Source: Taeniopygia guttata (taxonomy: Eukaryota; Chordata; Aves; Passeriformes; Estrildidae). From it: 64,000 nucleotides of DNA. Position 1 is the stretch's first letter. Each line of letters begins with the position of its first letter. The stretch lies in NCBI RefSeq assembly GCF_048771995.1, contig NC_133064.1, forward strand, positions 31,661,001-31,725,000, in the 5' to 3' direction. The notes beneath the pieces are model-generated. The model saw only the letters and a program-made list of their open reading frames with translations. It was not told where the DNA came from and did not search any database. The position numbers and the translations under genes were made by a program. Below are positions 30,230-41,389 of the stretch, in pieces.

Positions 30230-33017
30230 CTAGGGTACTTCCTGCTTTCCTGTGATATGTATAATTGGATTAGGTTCAGAAGATTCATATGGTTTCCCAT
30301 AGAATATCTCATAAGGACTGACTGACATTCCACTCCTAGGCTTTATCCGGATTCTCAGCAATGCTATTGGTAAAGCCTGTGGCCACTGCAGTTTGGCTTC
30401 TTGACATATTTTACTGATTTGCCTTTTTAGTGTCTAATTCATCCTCTCCACCTATCCACTTGACTGGGGTCTCCAAGGTGTGTGGAGGTCCCAAGTTATT
30501 CCCAGCAATCTACTTACTTCTCTTACTACTGTGGCTATGAAATGGGGTCCCCTATCTGATGATATCCCTAGAGGCATGCCGAATCTGGGAATGATCTCTT
30601 GTAGTAACCACTTAACTGTTTCTTTTGCTTGGTTTTTGCGACAGGAAAGTGTTGCCCTGATTTTTAAAAGTGTTAAGTTTTCTTTTATAGTTCTTTTGAA
30701 AGTTTTAAAGTTCTTTTAAAAGTTTTCCATGCCTTCTGAAGTTTACATATTTCTACTGGAGTTTCTCACACATGTTCATGTAAATTATTGGTTTGCATTC
30801 TTCTTTGTGGGAGGAGAGAATTGATGGACTGTTGGTTTGACCAGTGTGATTGGAGAGGTGGGAATTTCATCCTCCAATCCACTGTCACTTTTGGAACTCT
30901 ATATATTGTGAGGTCAGAAATAAAATTTGCTTTTTTTCTCTCTCGAACTCACCAAGCTTCTGTGCACTCATTTCATGTCCAATAGCAACAGGGAAGGGCT
31001 TCTGGCCATCCAGAAAATGTGCCAACCCCCACTAACAGATATTTGTATCCTCGAGTTCTTGGCAATTTTACAAAATCTACCTGCCAATAGTCTCCTGGTT
31101 CTATTCCTACCTGAATCCTTCCTAGCTGTGACTGTCATCTATCCACTGGGTTGTTTTTCAAGCAGATCTCACATTTTGACATTACTGATTTTGCCATTGT
31201 TAACATCCGCATCGAGATTAAATTTTGCTTTAGGAATTTCACCAATGCCTCTGCACCCAAATGTCATTCTTTATGTTTAATCTGTAGAACTTCTCTCATT
31301 ATCCTCATTATCAAGGGGGGGTACCACTATTTGCCCTTGTGTAGTTACATACCACCCTTCTGAATCCTTCTGTGCATTTATTAAACATCCCAATCTCTTA
31401 TCTTCTACTGAATATTTTGGTTTTGGAGGCAAATTGAATTGAGATACATTAAGTTTTAAAGGTATCAATGCCATTGCTGTTTGCACTTCTCGAGCAACCT
31501 GTTGGGCTGTCCAGTCTGCCTTTTGATTTCCCTCACAAATTTTAGAGTTTCCTGATCGGTGTGCCTTACAGTGTATAATTGCCACTTGTTTAGGTTTTTG
31601 TACTGCTTTTATCAATTGCAGGACTGCATTTTGATGTTTAATGCACATACCTTGAGAAGACAGTAGTCCTCCTTCTTTCCACAGTGCTCCATGTACATGC
31701 ACCACTCCAAAAGCATATTTTGAATTACTCCATATGTTTACCCTTTTCCCTTCACTTAATTCTAGTGCTCTGGTTAAGGCAACCATTTCTGCCCTCTGGG
31801 CGGATGTATTTAGTGGTAATGCTTTTGCCTCCACTACTGTACTGATTGTTGTTACTGCATACCCATCATATCTGGTTCCATTCTCCACGAAACTGCTTCC
31901 ATCTGTAAATAACTCCCATTCTGGTTACTCTAGCGGGTAGATCACAATCTATCTGGCAATTTGTGCCTTTTCTCTGGATACTTTATATCCTCCCATTCCC
32001 AGTGAATTTAAAATCTCGATTGTTACCTTTATGTAGGTTGCTTTTTCTTCTGTAGCGACCAGTATATCATCAACATACTGCAGCAACAGGTATTGGTCTC
32101 TCGGCACTTGCCCTCTTTTGGTCCAGATTTCCATCTCCTTCACCAGTTGGCTTCTGAATAGGGTCAGTGAGTTCTTGTAAACTTGGGGAAGCCGCGTCCA
32201 GGTGATCTGGGTCTTTCTTCCATTCCCTGGATTTTTTCATTCAAAGGCAAACAGTTTCCTATTTTCTTTGTCAAGGGGTATGCAGAAAAAGGCATCTTTT
32301 AGATCAATTGCGGTAAACCATTTATATATCTCTTTTACAGATGTCAACAACATGTAGGGATTGGCAACCACTGGAAAAATGTCTTTAGTAATTTCGTTTA
32401 TTGCTCTCAAATCCTGCACTAGTCTGTACTCAGTATTTGTTTGTTGTTTTTTTTTTTACTGGAAATATTGGTGTATTATATTCTGATTCACATTCTTCTA
32501 GAATTTGGTATTTCAAGAATTTATCAATGATTGTTACTATTCCCTTGCTGTGCTTCTGATTTTATGGAATACTGTTTGACCTGCAAAGCCCTTGCCCCTT
32601 CTTTTAATTCCACATGTACTGGTTGTGCTAATTTACATTTTCCTCGTATATCTGTTTCCCATACAGAGGGGATTACTGCATCTTCTACTTCCCTAGGGAT
32701 GGCAGGAACTGGTTTTTTTTCTTTTATCATTAGAATTTGTCCTGTCTTTGACTCGGGTATTTTCGTTAAAGGTCCTCGTTCTCAAAGATTATTACTGCAT
32801 CAAGTTTTGCCAATAAATCTCTCCCTAAAAGTGGAATTGGGCACTCAGGCACATATAAGAATTCATGCGTTAAAACCTTGTTCCCAAAACACAAATCTAA
32901 GGATTGCAAGAATGGCCGATTTTCCTCCTTCCCTGTGGCTCCAACTATTGTCATTGTTTTGTCCCCAATTTCCCCTTTAAAATAATTTAGTACAGAATAC
33001 CTGGCCCTCGTATCCAC
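30230..33017 (-). pseudogene. P4 pro-pol remnant (protease, RT, RNase H, integrase)
   Basis: Minus strand. Protease: active-site segment reads DTRARYSVLN, so the catalytic DTGA has become DTRA. RT: LLQYVDDILVA (32143-31949) keeps YVDD. The RT thumb/connection part is missing: sequence jumps near 31935 to RNase H, a loss of ~740 bp compared with P8. RNase H: SAQRAEMVALTRALELSEG and SNSKYAFGVVH, Asp changed to Asn in the latter. Integrase is cut by an LTR (30650-30990). Many stops. Confidence 0.8.
30650..30990 (+). mobile_element. Solo LTR, 341 bp, in P4 integrase
   Basis: TGTTGCCCTG ... AATAGCAACA with inverted ends TGTTGC/GCAACA. CTATATATTG near 30900 and AATAAAATT near 30920 give plus orientation. 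Flanks GGAAAG (30644-30649) and GGGAAG (30991-30996) are a 6-bp target duplication with one mismatch. Confidence 0.82.
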
Positions 33018-33069
33018 CAGGAATTTTACTTCTTTATCCCCTAATTGTATAGTTACTAAAGGCTCCTTT

Positions 33070-34960
33070 ATTGACTTTTGTTCTGATTCTAGTCAGCTAC
33101 TGTACTCTCCCAGCACCATTAATTTTGAAACATCCTGATCCTGGTTGGACTGATTGTCCTGGTAAAACTGGTTCGGACACTCATTATTCCAATGCCCCTC
33201 TTGTTTACAATAAGCACATTGATTTAACCCTAATCTTGGCATAACCGTTTCCTCGCGTCCTTGGCTAAGCCCACCCCTACCCAGTCCACGACCACCTCTA
33301 CCACATGCTCTGAAACCTGGGTTCCCTTTTCCTTGTATTACTGCCAAAAGATTTTGCTGCTGATTTTTACTAGCCTCCTTTTCCCTACTATTTTATACCT
33401 TCTAGGCTACTTCAAGTAGTTTATCCAGATTCCTTAATTCCCCCTTCTAACTTTTGCAATTTCCTCCTGATATCATCCTGCGACTGCCCCAGGAAAATGA
33501 GGGCAAGCTGAATCTTTGCTTGCTCTGTGTCTATTTGGAGATCTGTATATTTTCTCGCTGCTTCTTTAAGCCTCTCCAAAGACGCAGTAGGGAATTCTTT
33601 CTTTTCCTGTCTTACCTCATACAATTTAGACCAATTCATAGTCTTAGGTATAGCATTCTGAACCCCCCATCTGGACACACTCCTGATATTTCCTTAGCCT
33701 CTGCATACCCCCGGGTGTATTAGGATGCCACCCTGGACCCTCGGTTGGAAAATTATCATCTAGAGTCCCCGTCACCATCCTATTTCTGATATCTTCTCTC
33801 ACTCTTTCCTTGGCTGCCCTAAGCACCATCTCCTTCTTAGTAGAATCCATTAAAGTATCTAATATTACTTGTATATCATCCCAGTCCGGATTCTGGGTTT
33901 ACATGATCATTTTTACCACCCTTGCCACTTTATCAGGATTTTCCCTATTTGTCTCAGTTGATTGTTTCTAAATTGCCAAGTCTGCGGGGGAGAAAGGTAC
34001 CTTTACAAACACCGGCCCCTCTGCTCCTACTCCTTGTCTCAAGGGGGCAATCAGAGTCCGCTTTTATCTGCACAAGTCTTTTCCTGTTTTATACAGGATC
34101 GGGGCTTTGACCAAGTCTGATGAGATACTGGTGTCACTGATTTGTTATCATCACCCCCACTACTGCTATCTTCCTCACTCACATTTCTATCATTTCCTTG
34201 TATCACAGTTAGATTTTGATCATCTCCCAGGGAAGAAGGGTCAGGTGAAGGTGGGAGAGGGGGGTAGAGAGGGAAGCGTGAAGTAGAATTAAGTGAAATA
34301 GGGTTAGGTGAAGTAGGGTTGGGTGAAGTAGGGGCAGATGGAATAGGGCCAAGTTCTCTTGGTCCTATTTGAACTACTTGTAAATCAACATCCATATTGT
34401 TCCCCTGACACAAACTTTCTTTCAACACCAGGTTTTCTAAACAACACTTCCCTTTTACACAGACCTCACACTTATCACTCGTAAATGCCTTGACCATCAT
34501 CAATCTACACTCAGTCTGCCCTTCTGGCTTATCTCGCAAATGGAAAAGGAAATCAACATATGGTACCTCATCCCATTTTCCTTCTCGCTTACAAAACAGC
34601 ATCAACGGTAAAATGGTGTTATATTGCAAAGAGCCATTCTTCAGCCACCTTTCCCCGCTCTCCAGGACATATTCTGGCTACCATGTATTACAATAATCAA
34701 TCAACTCAGCCTTACATAACTCTTCCCCGAAGTTACCCCGTTTTCAATGAGCTAATAAGCACCCCAAAGGAGAAGTGCGCGGTATGGAGGCATTGCCGCC
34801 CAAAATCCCTTTAAGCTTCTCCATATTACAGCTACAATGCACCACAGATGCCGAGCCCACAATGTTTTCACAGTTGTCTAACGGACGGCACCTAGGCAAC
34901 ACCAGGAATTCCTTTAACCCAACTGTGTGTAGCTTTTGCTGCGCCTTATCAGCAGGTACC
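33070..34960 (-). pseudogene. P4 gag remnant
   Basis: Minus strand. Matrix-like start GGNASIPRTS near 34800 is preceded by TTG rather than ATG, and the frame extends further upstream (see findings). Then REGKWDEVPYVDFL, a proline-rich p12-like region (SPNPTSPNPISLNST, about 34350-34250), capsid segments (about 33960-33420) and one zinc knuckle CAYCKQEGHWNNEC (about 33215-33174). Broken by stops and frameshifts. Confidence 0.8.
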
Positions 34961-35102
34961 AGACCACACTGAAAAGCACCTTACCTCTCCAGAGGGATGT
35001 TGTGAGCAGCGGAGACGGTCGTGGCCGATGGGCTCCCTGAGAATCCCTTGGTGCCAGCTGGAGTGTGATTGGGTTGTAAACTCACTCAGCAGCACTCACA
35101 GG

Positions 35103-35312
35103 GTCCCACCTGAGTCGCCAATAATGTTAGTGTTCAGAAACACATAATCACAGAATAATTATATGCAGGTACTTTTACTGAAGAGCTCTGGGTGTCAGGG
35201 GTACAGACCCAAATCTGACTCCAACATGGGTTGGGGATGAACACTTTTTTATACCCTTATTGTTATATAACTATATATTAATTATTAAACATATTTTATC
35301 CCTATACTATCA
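35103..35312 (-). mobile_element. P4 5' LTR-B (deleted to 188 bp) and primer site
   Basis: The LTR spans 35125-35312 but lacks ~290 bp of U3 found in other LTR-B copies; the join is near 35290. The primer site (minus strand, 35120-35103) reads TGGCGACTCAGGTGGGAC, whose first nine bases match the tRNA-Arg-like site of P6. Confidence 0.8.
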
Positions 35313-35672
35313 CCACCACTGGACCTTCAGAAGAAAACTACACTCTTCTACAGGATCACTGCTTCAACAGAACCACATCTATCACTCCAGGAGGACTGCA
35401 GCCACCATTTAGTCGGACTGCTACCAACACCCTGACCAACAGGCTGTCAGGTTGTATTCTGGCTCTGTCAGTGGTTTTTGTTTTTGTACTATTGCATTTG
35501 TATTTCCTTCTAATTTTCCTAGTAAATAACTGTTATTCCTATTCCCATATCTTTGCTTGAGAGCCCCTTAATTTCGAAGTTATAATAATTCGGAGGGAGG
35601 AAATTTACATTTTCATTTTCAAGGGAGTCTCCTGCCTTCCTTAACAGACACCTATCTTTTCAAACCAAGACA
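35313..35672 (+). mobile_element. LTR-J copy 1, right part
   Basis: Resumes after the P4 target copy CCAC and ends CAAACCAAGACA, followed by AGTCT. Both halves make ~688 bp. Confidence 0.85.
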
Positions 35673-35677
35673 AGTCT

Positions 35678-36484
35678 ATAACAAACAAATGTGAAAACTT
35701 GTCTAGAAACAACCCAAACATGGACAAAATACTTGTGTTAGAAATAATAGAGACAAGAAATTTCCCTGAAGATTAATGGCAAATAGATTCTGCTGAGTTT
35801 CCAAGCAAAGAAGAGAACAAGTATGTATTAGTTGATACCTTTAGTGGACAGTCTGAAACTTACCCCTGTCACATACAGCAAAAAAAGGTGGTGAAAATTT
35901 TGCTCAATCATATAATTCCAAAGTTTTGGGGTTCCTTTGAAGTTAATCCCCAGTGATTAGGGAAGTTAGTCAAATGTTGAGAATTGTTTGGGATCTGTAA
36001 ATTCCTTATATACCCCAGATGAGTGATAAGGCTGACTATGAGAATAGCACCTTCAAAATACAGATTACTAAAATTTGTCAGAAACATCCATGACATGGTT
36101 TCAAGCCTTGCCTGTGGCCTTGCTGAGAATCTGCATGCAACCTAGGCGGAGACGACATAAGTCCTTATGAAATACTGCATGTCAAGCCATATCAAATTGT
36201 GTATATTACACGGAAAATTCATATGAGGAGAAAAATTGACTTGCAAAGATATATAACTTTTAGGTTCCACTTTGCAGAAATTCCAGAGATTCATCATGCT
36301 ATCCAGATGGATAAGACTGGACACACCTACCCATCTGTTCCAGACTGGAGACTGAGTCTATACTAAGTAGAGACAATGACCCTACAAGTAGAAAGGACCA
36401 CTCCAAATCCTGAAAATCCTCACTAAAACCAGTGGTGCTGACAGAGAATTCTGAATTCACTGCTCCAGAGTTAAGAAGACCTCT
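35678..36484 (+). pseudogene. P3 integrase remnant
   Basis: Frames read WQIDSAEFPSKEENKYVLVDTFSG (first integrase Asp and the following strand), then decayed sequence with several stops. It continues the RNase H remnant at 21880 across LTR-J and P4. Ends at the LTR-F insertion at 36485. Confidence 0.65.
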
Positions 36485-37198
36485 TGTCCTAGCGTGACTG
36501 TTACGGTGTTTGTATCTCCAATCGTGTGTTCTGTTTACGTTTGATATTATGTTCTGTGCTTTCAGAACTGACTCTGAAAGTGAAGGTTTGTTTTGCTGTG
36601 TTATCATCTGGTTCACCTCCCCCCATGGTCTGCTGTCTAAAAAAGGCTAGGGCTGGCTGGCTGGCTTTTGCTTTGCTTGCTTGCTTGGCTTGCTTGGCTT
36701 GCTTGCTTTGCTTGCTTGCTTGCTTGGCTTGCTTGCTTTGCCTGCTTTCTTGCTTTGCTTCCTAGTTAGGTTAAGCAGTCCAATTCTTTCCCTGGACTGT
36801 TGTTTTTTTTCTTTTCCTCTTTATGAATATCATTCAACCTGCTCTGGACTGGGATCTGGGAAACACCAAGGAACACCAGGAGCCTGCATTTGGTGATCTG
36901 CAGCAGCCATCCCCAGTGCTGGAGAGCAATCCCCAGCGCCCAGACCCGGGCGACCACTCCCAGGAAAGACCTTCTGGATTTGTTCAGCTCTTCAGAGGGG
37001 TGAAAGAGTTTTGTTGTCATCTTGTGTTGTTAATTGTTTTGGTGCTGGGGAGTGCTTTGTTGTTGAATAAACAGGTTCTTTTCCACTTCCCTCTCAGAGG
37101 AAATTTTTCCCTGAACCAGGTGGGTGGGGAGGGGCCGTGGGGGTTTCCTGGGGGCTCCTTTCAGGGGGTTTTCCCCAAATTTGCCCTAAACTAGGACA
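36485..37198 (+). mobile_element. LTR-F copy 3, solo, 5-bp target duplication
   Basis: TGTCCTAGCGTG ... AACTAGGACA, 714 bp, plus orientation (GAATAAACAGG near 37065). Flanked by CCTCT (36480-36484, 37199-37203). Holds a (GCTT)n tract at ~36670-36765. Confidence 0.88.
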
Positions 37199-37340
37199 CC
37201 TCTGCTCCTGAAACAACTGGAAAACAGACACTAATACAAATTAGGATGATGTGATTTAAATTGTGCTTTTGTGCCTCTTATCTGCACAGTTGATAACCAT
37301 GATTCAAATTTGGCCCTAAAAATTTGCATTTTTTTACATT

Positions 37341-37930
37341 TGTCCTAGGGTGACATTATGATGCTTGTATCCCCAATCGTGTGTTCTGTTTATGCAGGAT
37401 ATTCTGTGCCTTCAAGACTGGTTCTGAGAGTGAAGGCAGGGAGAAGAAGAAACACAAAGTTTGTTACCAGGCTGCACTCACTCCTCCACATTCTGCCCTG
37501 GGACTGTGTTGTCTGGGCACGAACGGAGCAGAACACAGTGTTTCTTTGCTTTTTAGTTAGTTTAGCTAGCTGAGGTAGAGAAGTTTTCCCTGGACTGTTT
37601 TTTCTTTCCCTTTTCTTGGAACTGTTTGAACCTGCTCCAGACTGGGACCCGGGGTACAGCAAGAGCTTGCACTTTGTGGCCTACTGGGGCCTACTCTGGT
37701 CAGCAGCCTTTCCCAGTGCTGGAGGGACTGATAACAGAGCGACCACCCACTGGAGAGACTTTCTTAATTTGTCATCTCTTCAGAGTGGCAAATTAGTTTT
37801 GTCACCTGGTATTGTTCATTTTTTGTTCAAATTTTTTCCAAACTGGTTGGAGGGAGGGGCCGTGTGGGTTTGCTTTCTGGGGGGGCACCCTTTTAGAGGT
37901 TTTCCCCCAAATTTACCCTAAACCAGGACA
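37341..37930 (+). mobile_element. LTR-F copy 4, solo
   Basis: TGTCCTAGGGTG ... AACCAGGACA, 590 bp, same orientation as copy 3 and only 142 bp away. Without the (GCTT)n tract. Flanks ACATT/GTAGC do not match, so the target duplication is lost or the end moved. The short gap before it (37204-37340) shows nothing that I recognise. Confidence 0.82.
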
Positions 37931-38525
37931 GTAGCTCTAGTCCAAAATGTATCCAAACGCTCTTCATAAGAACAACTTGTCAGGGTGATACCAGATATGA
38001 GAATCTGGCCTAGTAAATTTTCCCCCTTGATAAAGATTGGGCCTATGACCATGGGGCTGTGATTCTAAACATAATATTTAATCATATTGAAAGTTATTGA
38101 ACATATTGAAAAGCAAATTTCAGATGCAATTTTGGCTTTACAAAAATAAGTCCATGGTCAATCTAGTATAGTTTTACAAAACAGAATGACTTTTAATTTC
38201 CTATTAGCCACAAAATCATTAACACTGGTTGTTCTTATGCAGATCAGAGTGAAAGAATTATTAAGGATTTGGTTGAAATTTGAAGGCAAATGCAAATCCT
38301 ACACCAGGTAGCTCTCAAAGGAGCTCACTGAACCTTAAATATCTTCGGTACACTCACTTCATGTTTACCAAACTGGGCCTAGATAAAATAAGCATTCATA
38401 GTAGCTGTAATTATAATTAGCATCTGTATAATTACCAGTAGAATAGCCAGTTATGTAAACCAATAATGTGATTAAATATGGAATAGAGACTAGATAAGGT
38501 AGAGTCTTGTTAGTCTCTGAAAAAG
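37931..38525 (+). pseudogene. P3 env TM remnant
   Basis: A frame contains IEHIEKQISDAILALQK and VLQNRMTFNFLLA, the immunosuppressive-type segment of a gamma-type TM, then degenerate sequence up to a CTGAAAAAGGGGACAAT polypurine tract before the LTR. Multiple stops. Confidence 0.5.
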
Positions 38526-38529
38526 GGGA

Positions 38530-39015
38530 CAATTATGCCATTTTGTTTTTTTCTTTTTCTTCTTATGTTTTCTGTATTCTTCACACATATATTTGTAGCT
38601 CTGCAGCCTATTGTATTAGTAGCTAGTTTTCCCAGGCCTTTCCCTAAGGAGAAAGGAAAACAAATTCCAGAGCTTCAAGCCCCAGGGGTACAAGGCCCCA
38701 GTGCTGTCTTGGTTCTTCCTGGGAAACAAGGTTGAGAACAACTCTTCAAGATACATTTCATGGACAAATCATAGCTGCTGCTGAGGGAGAGACTCCAGAG
38801 AAGGGGGGTGTGACCTGGAGGGGAATTGCATCACCACTTGTCCTCCTGATTGGTGCTTTTTATCAATTATGCTAACTTCCTAAAACCTATAGAAATGCAC
38901 TCACCCCTGGGGGGGTGGACTTTTGTGGACATCTTTCCATAACTGCCCCTGAAGGCCTTAAAATAAAAATCCACTTTTATATTACCTCCTTACTAAAATT
39001 ATCTCTAGTTTCATT
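38530..39015 (+). mobile_element. LTR between P3 env and P5 gag
   Basis: Follows a polypurine tract and precedes a gag start at 39124. AATAAAAATCC near 38962 is the polyadenylation signal. The ends are degenerate; the stated borders are approximate. It could be the 3' LTR of P3 and the 5' LTR of P5 at once. Confidence 0.55.
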
Positions 39016-39123
39016 TCCAGGTTGGGAAAAAGGCAACAATATGAGTTAGGTACACAGACGCTGAATCTGCAGCTTCACTTCCTGTTCATCTGTGATGAGT
39101 GAAGCAAAAGGCAAGAGTGAAAG

Positions 39124-40422
39124 ATGGGAAATCAACAAAGTGGAGAAATGATGGAGAAAAGCCTCTTAGGTTGTATTTTAGCACACTGGAAAGAGATTGG
39201 AGGCCCCCCAGGGGGAAAATGCTAGTAAGAAAACCTTAATAAAATATTGCAATTCATGGTGGCCTCTCTACCAACTAGACAAAGGTGAAAAATGGCCTTT
39301 AATGGAATCCTTATTTATGAGACATTGTTGCTGTTTTTAAGGTGAGAAAGCAAGTGGAAGGAAGTGATGTACACTGACATGTTCTTTAATATAAGATAAC
39401 ATAATGACTGGCAGAAGTATTGTAGAATAAACTTGGCCCCAAGAGACTTGTTTGTATTGGCACTAGAAAAGGACTATGAGAAACAAGGAGTAGGGTGACT
39501 AAAGCATTGTTGTTCCACTTGAGTATAGGTCAAAGATGTCTAAAAATTCGGAATCAGGAACAGAAAGATAGAAGATTATGTAAGCCCATTCAGAGTACCA
39601 AGAGCTGTGGGGGTTGGGAGGCTGCTGAAGCAAAGGCTGCTGCAGAGTCTGCTGAAGCAGAAATGGGTTTTAAAGATTATATAGAAGAGGATGAAGGAGC
39701 AGCAGCAGAGATCAGGAGCAAGTATGATAAAGGGGTAGAAAAACTAAAAGCTGAATCTTGTCATTTCTCCCCACCCCAACACATGGTAAAAAGTCCAGGA
39801 CAGCTTTTCAAGCACCTTTAAGACAAGCAGCAGGGCCAGAAAGACCAATAATTATTCAAGTGAATTTTCCTATAGGAGACCTGGACAGTTTGAAAGATGC
39901 AGCTAAAGAGTATCGAGATGATCTGGTGGGGGTAGATAAGAGATTCAGGATTTGTGAAAGCTTTAGATCGTGATTGGGAAGATATAGACCCAATGCTAGA
40001 TAGTTTAACTGACACAGAAAAAGAATTGGTTTCAAAGGCAGCTTGGACCCAGGTTCAGACTCAAATAACAGCTGGGACTCCTGAAGGGAATATAGATTAT
40101 TATATTCCTTTAAATAGGACAAGGTGGAACTATAATAACCCAAGGGACTATCAGTTGTTGAAATTGTAAGCAAGTAGGGCATTGGAAGAAGGACTGCCCT
40201 AAGATAAAGGAAGAATTCCAGCAACTAACCCACACACAGGCTGAACTTAAGGGTGAATGAAGGGAAGGAACTGAGGGATCTCTCCCCAGCAGACCCACTG
40301 GTTATAGAAAAGCTGCAGAAACACAAACAGAAAATGGATTTTTTTTAATAGCTGCAGGGGCAACGTATTTAGTACTAAATCAGGAATTAATGCAAATAAA
40401 TGAAGATTTTATAAATGTAAGG
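39124..40422 (+). pseudogene. P5 gag and protease remnant
   Basis: Matrix starts MGNQQSGEMMEKSLLGCILAHWKEIGG at 39124. Capsid segment APLRQAAGPERPIIIQVNF and LKDAAKEYRDDLV (39815-39935), then a zinc knuckle missing its first Cys (CKQVGHWKKDC near 40165-40195), then a protease segment reading AAGATYLVLNQELM near 40345-40400 in place of DTGA. Frameshifts throughout. The LTR at 40423 cuts it. Confidence 0.75.
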
Positions 40423-40868
40423 TGATGCCTTAAGTTTTAGCTTTCATATTTTCCAGATTCTGTACTGCATTAGTATGTAACTCTGAACTTCATATAAAGT
40501 TTGTAAGTTCTCTTCACAGTTTGGTTAGACAAAACAATCCTTTTCCAGCCTGAGAACCAAGGACACCATTGCAGCTTCAGGCCCTAAAAGTATAAACAAT
40601 GGCGAATTGAAGAGGGCAAACTGGGAGGATGGGACTTAATAACCTGAAGCCATAATTGGACAATTAACCCAAATATGTAAATGGACCTAAACATATAAAA
40701 GAGTGAAAACTTGTGACTGGTTGTCCATCTTGGGTCCAACTTGGGTAGAGCCACGGCCAGGCTCTTATACTGCCCAAGGTGTATCCTTTGAAGGCCTTGC
40801 TAATAAATACCTACTTTATTCCTTTAACTCTGTCTAGCTTCTGGTCTAGGTAGCCTCTTCAGGCATTA
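40423..40868 (+). mobile_element. P6 5' LTR
   Basis: TGATGCCTTAAG ... TTCAGGCATTA, 446 bp. CATATAAAAGAG near 40696 and AATAAATACC near 40803 are the promoter and polyadenylation signals. Followed by a primer site. Confidence 0.78.
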
Positions 40869-40873
40869 GTTTT

Positions 40874-40980
40874 TGGCGACTCTGCCGGGACAGGCAAGGC
40901 ATCTGGAAAACCCCTGGATCAGAGGAAAACCCAGCTGCACCCCCCACTCCTGCCAGCACTCGGGGGGGGGGGGGGGGGGG
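40874..40980 (+). promoter_or_regulatory. P6 primer site (tRNA-Arg type) and leader with G19
   Basis: TGGCGACTCTGCCGGGAC (40874-40891) matches the complement of a tRNA-Arg (TCT) 3' end with one difference. The leader ends in 19 consecutive G (40962-40980), a strong G-quadruplex candidate. Confidence 0.72.
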
Positions 40981-41389
40981 ACAGCTGCAGTCCAGAAAGT
41001 ATCAGAGCACAAGAATCCTCAGATCTGGCACAGAGGCACGTGAATAACTGAATAAAAGTGGTATTTAGTTTTATCACCTGAGTTAGGTGTGAGGAGATCT
41101 CTTATAGTTTGTTTAGTGTGGAAAGACCTCAGTGGGTTTAGGCAGAGCTGCATTTGTGTTTGTTAGTGTAGGAGGGGACATCCTCTGAAAAAGTGGAGTT
41201 TTAGCACTGCAGTGGTAGTTGATGGCCTGGGGCCAGTGGTGGAACAGTGGTTTAGCTCCCACACTGCAGTTCCCAAGGTTGTGAATTCTAAACATGTATC
41301 TTACTCATTTGTGCTCTCTCACTCACTCTCTTTCTCTCCCCGGTAACTTTTATTTCTGCAGACTTCCTTATTCATAAGTGCTAAGATGT

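Larger units (their letters stand above)
22852..35312 (-). mobile_element. Provirus P4 (lineage II), minus strand, heavily invaded
   Basis: Flanked by a perfect 4-bp target duplication CCAC (22848-22851, 35313-35316). On the minus strand: 5' LTR-B (35312-35125, internally deleted), primer site, gag, protease, RT, RNase H, integrase, env, polypurine tract, 3' LTR-B. Insertions inside: LTR-A with extra sequence in the 3' LTR (23169-~24957), LTR-D (25756), a 992-bp LTR (26935), LTR-F (28313), LTR-J (29430) and a 341-bp LTR (30650). An internal deletion removes the RT connection region near 31935. Confidence 0.88.

Noticed and set aside
37341..37930. Copies 3 and 4 of LTR-F as the two LTRs of one provirus
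   Set aside because: Copy 3 has its own perfect target duplication and only 142 bp of non-retroviral-looking sequence lies between them.
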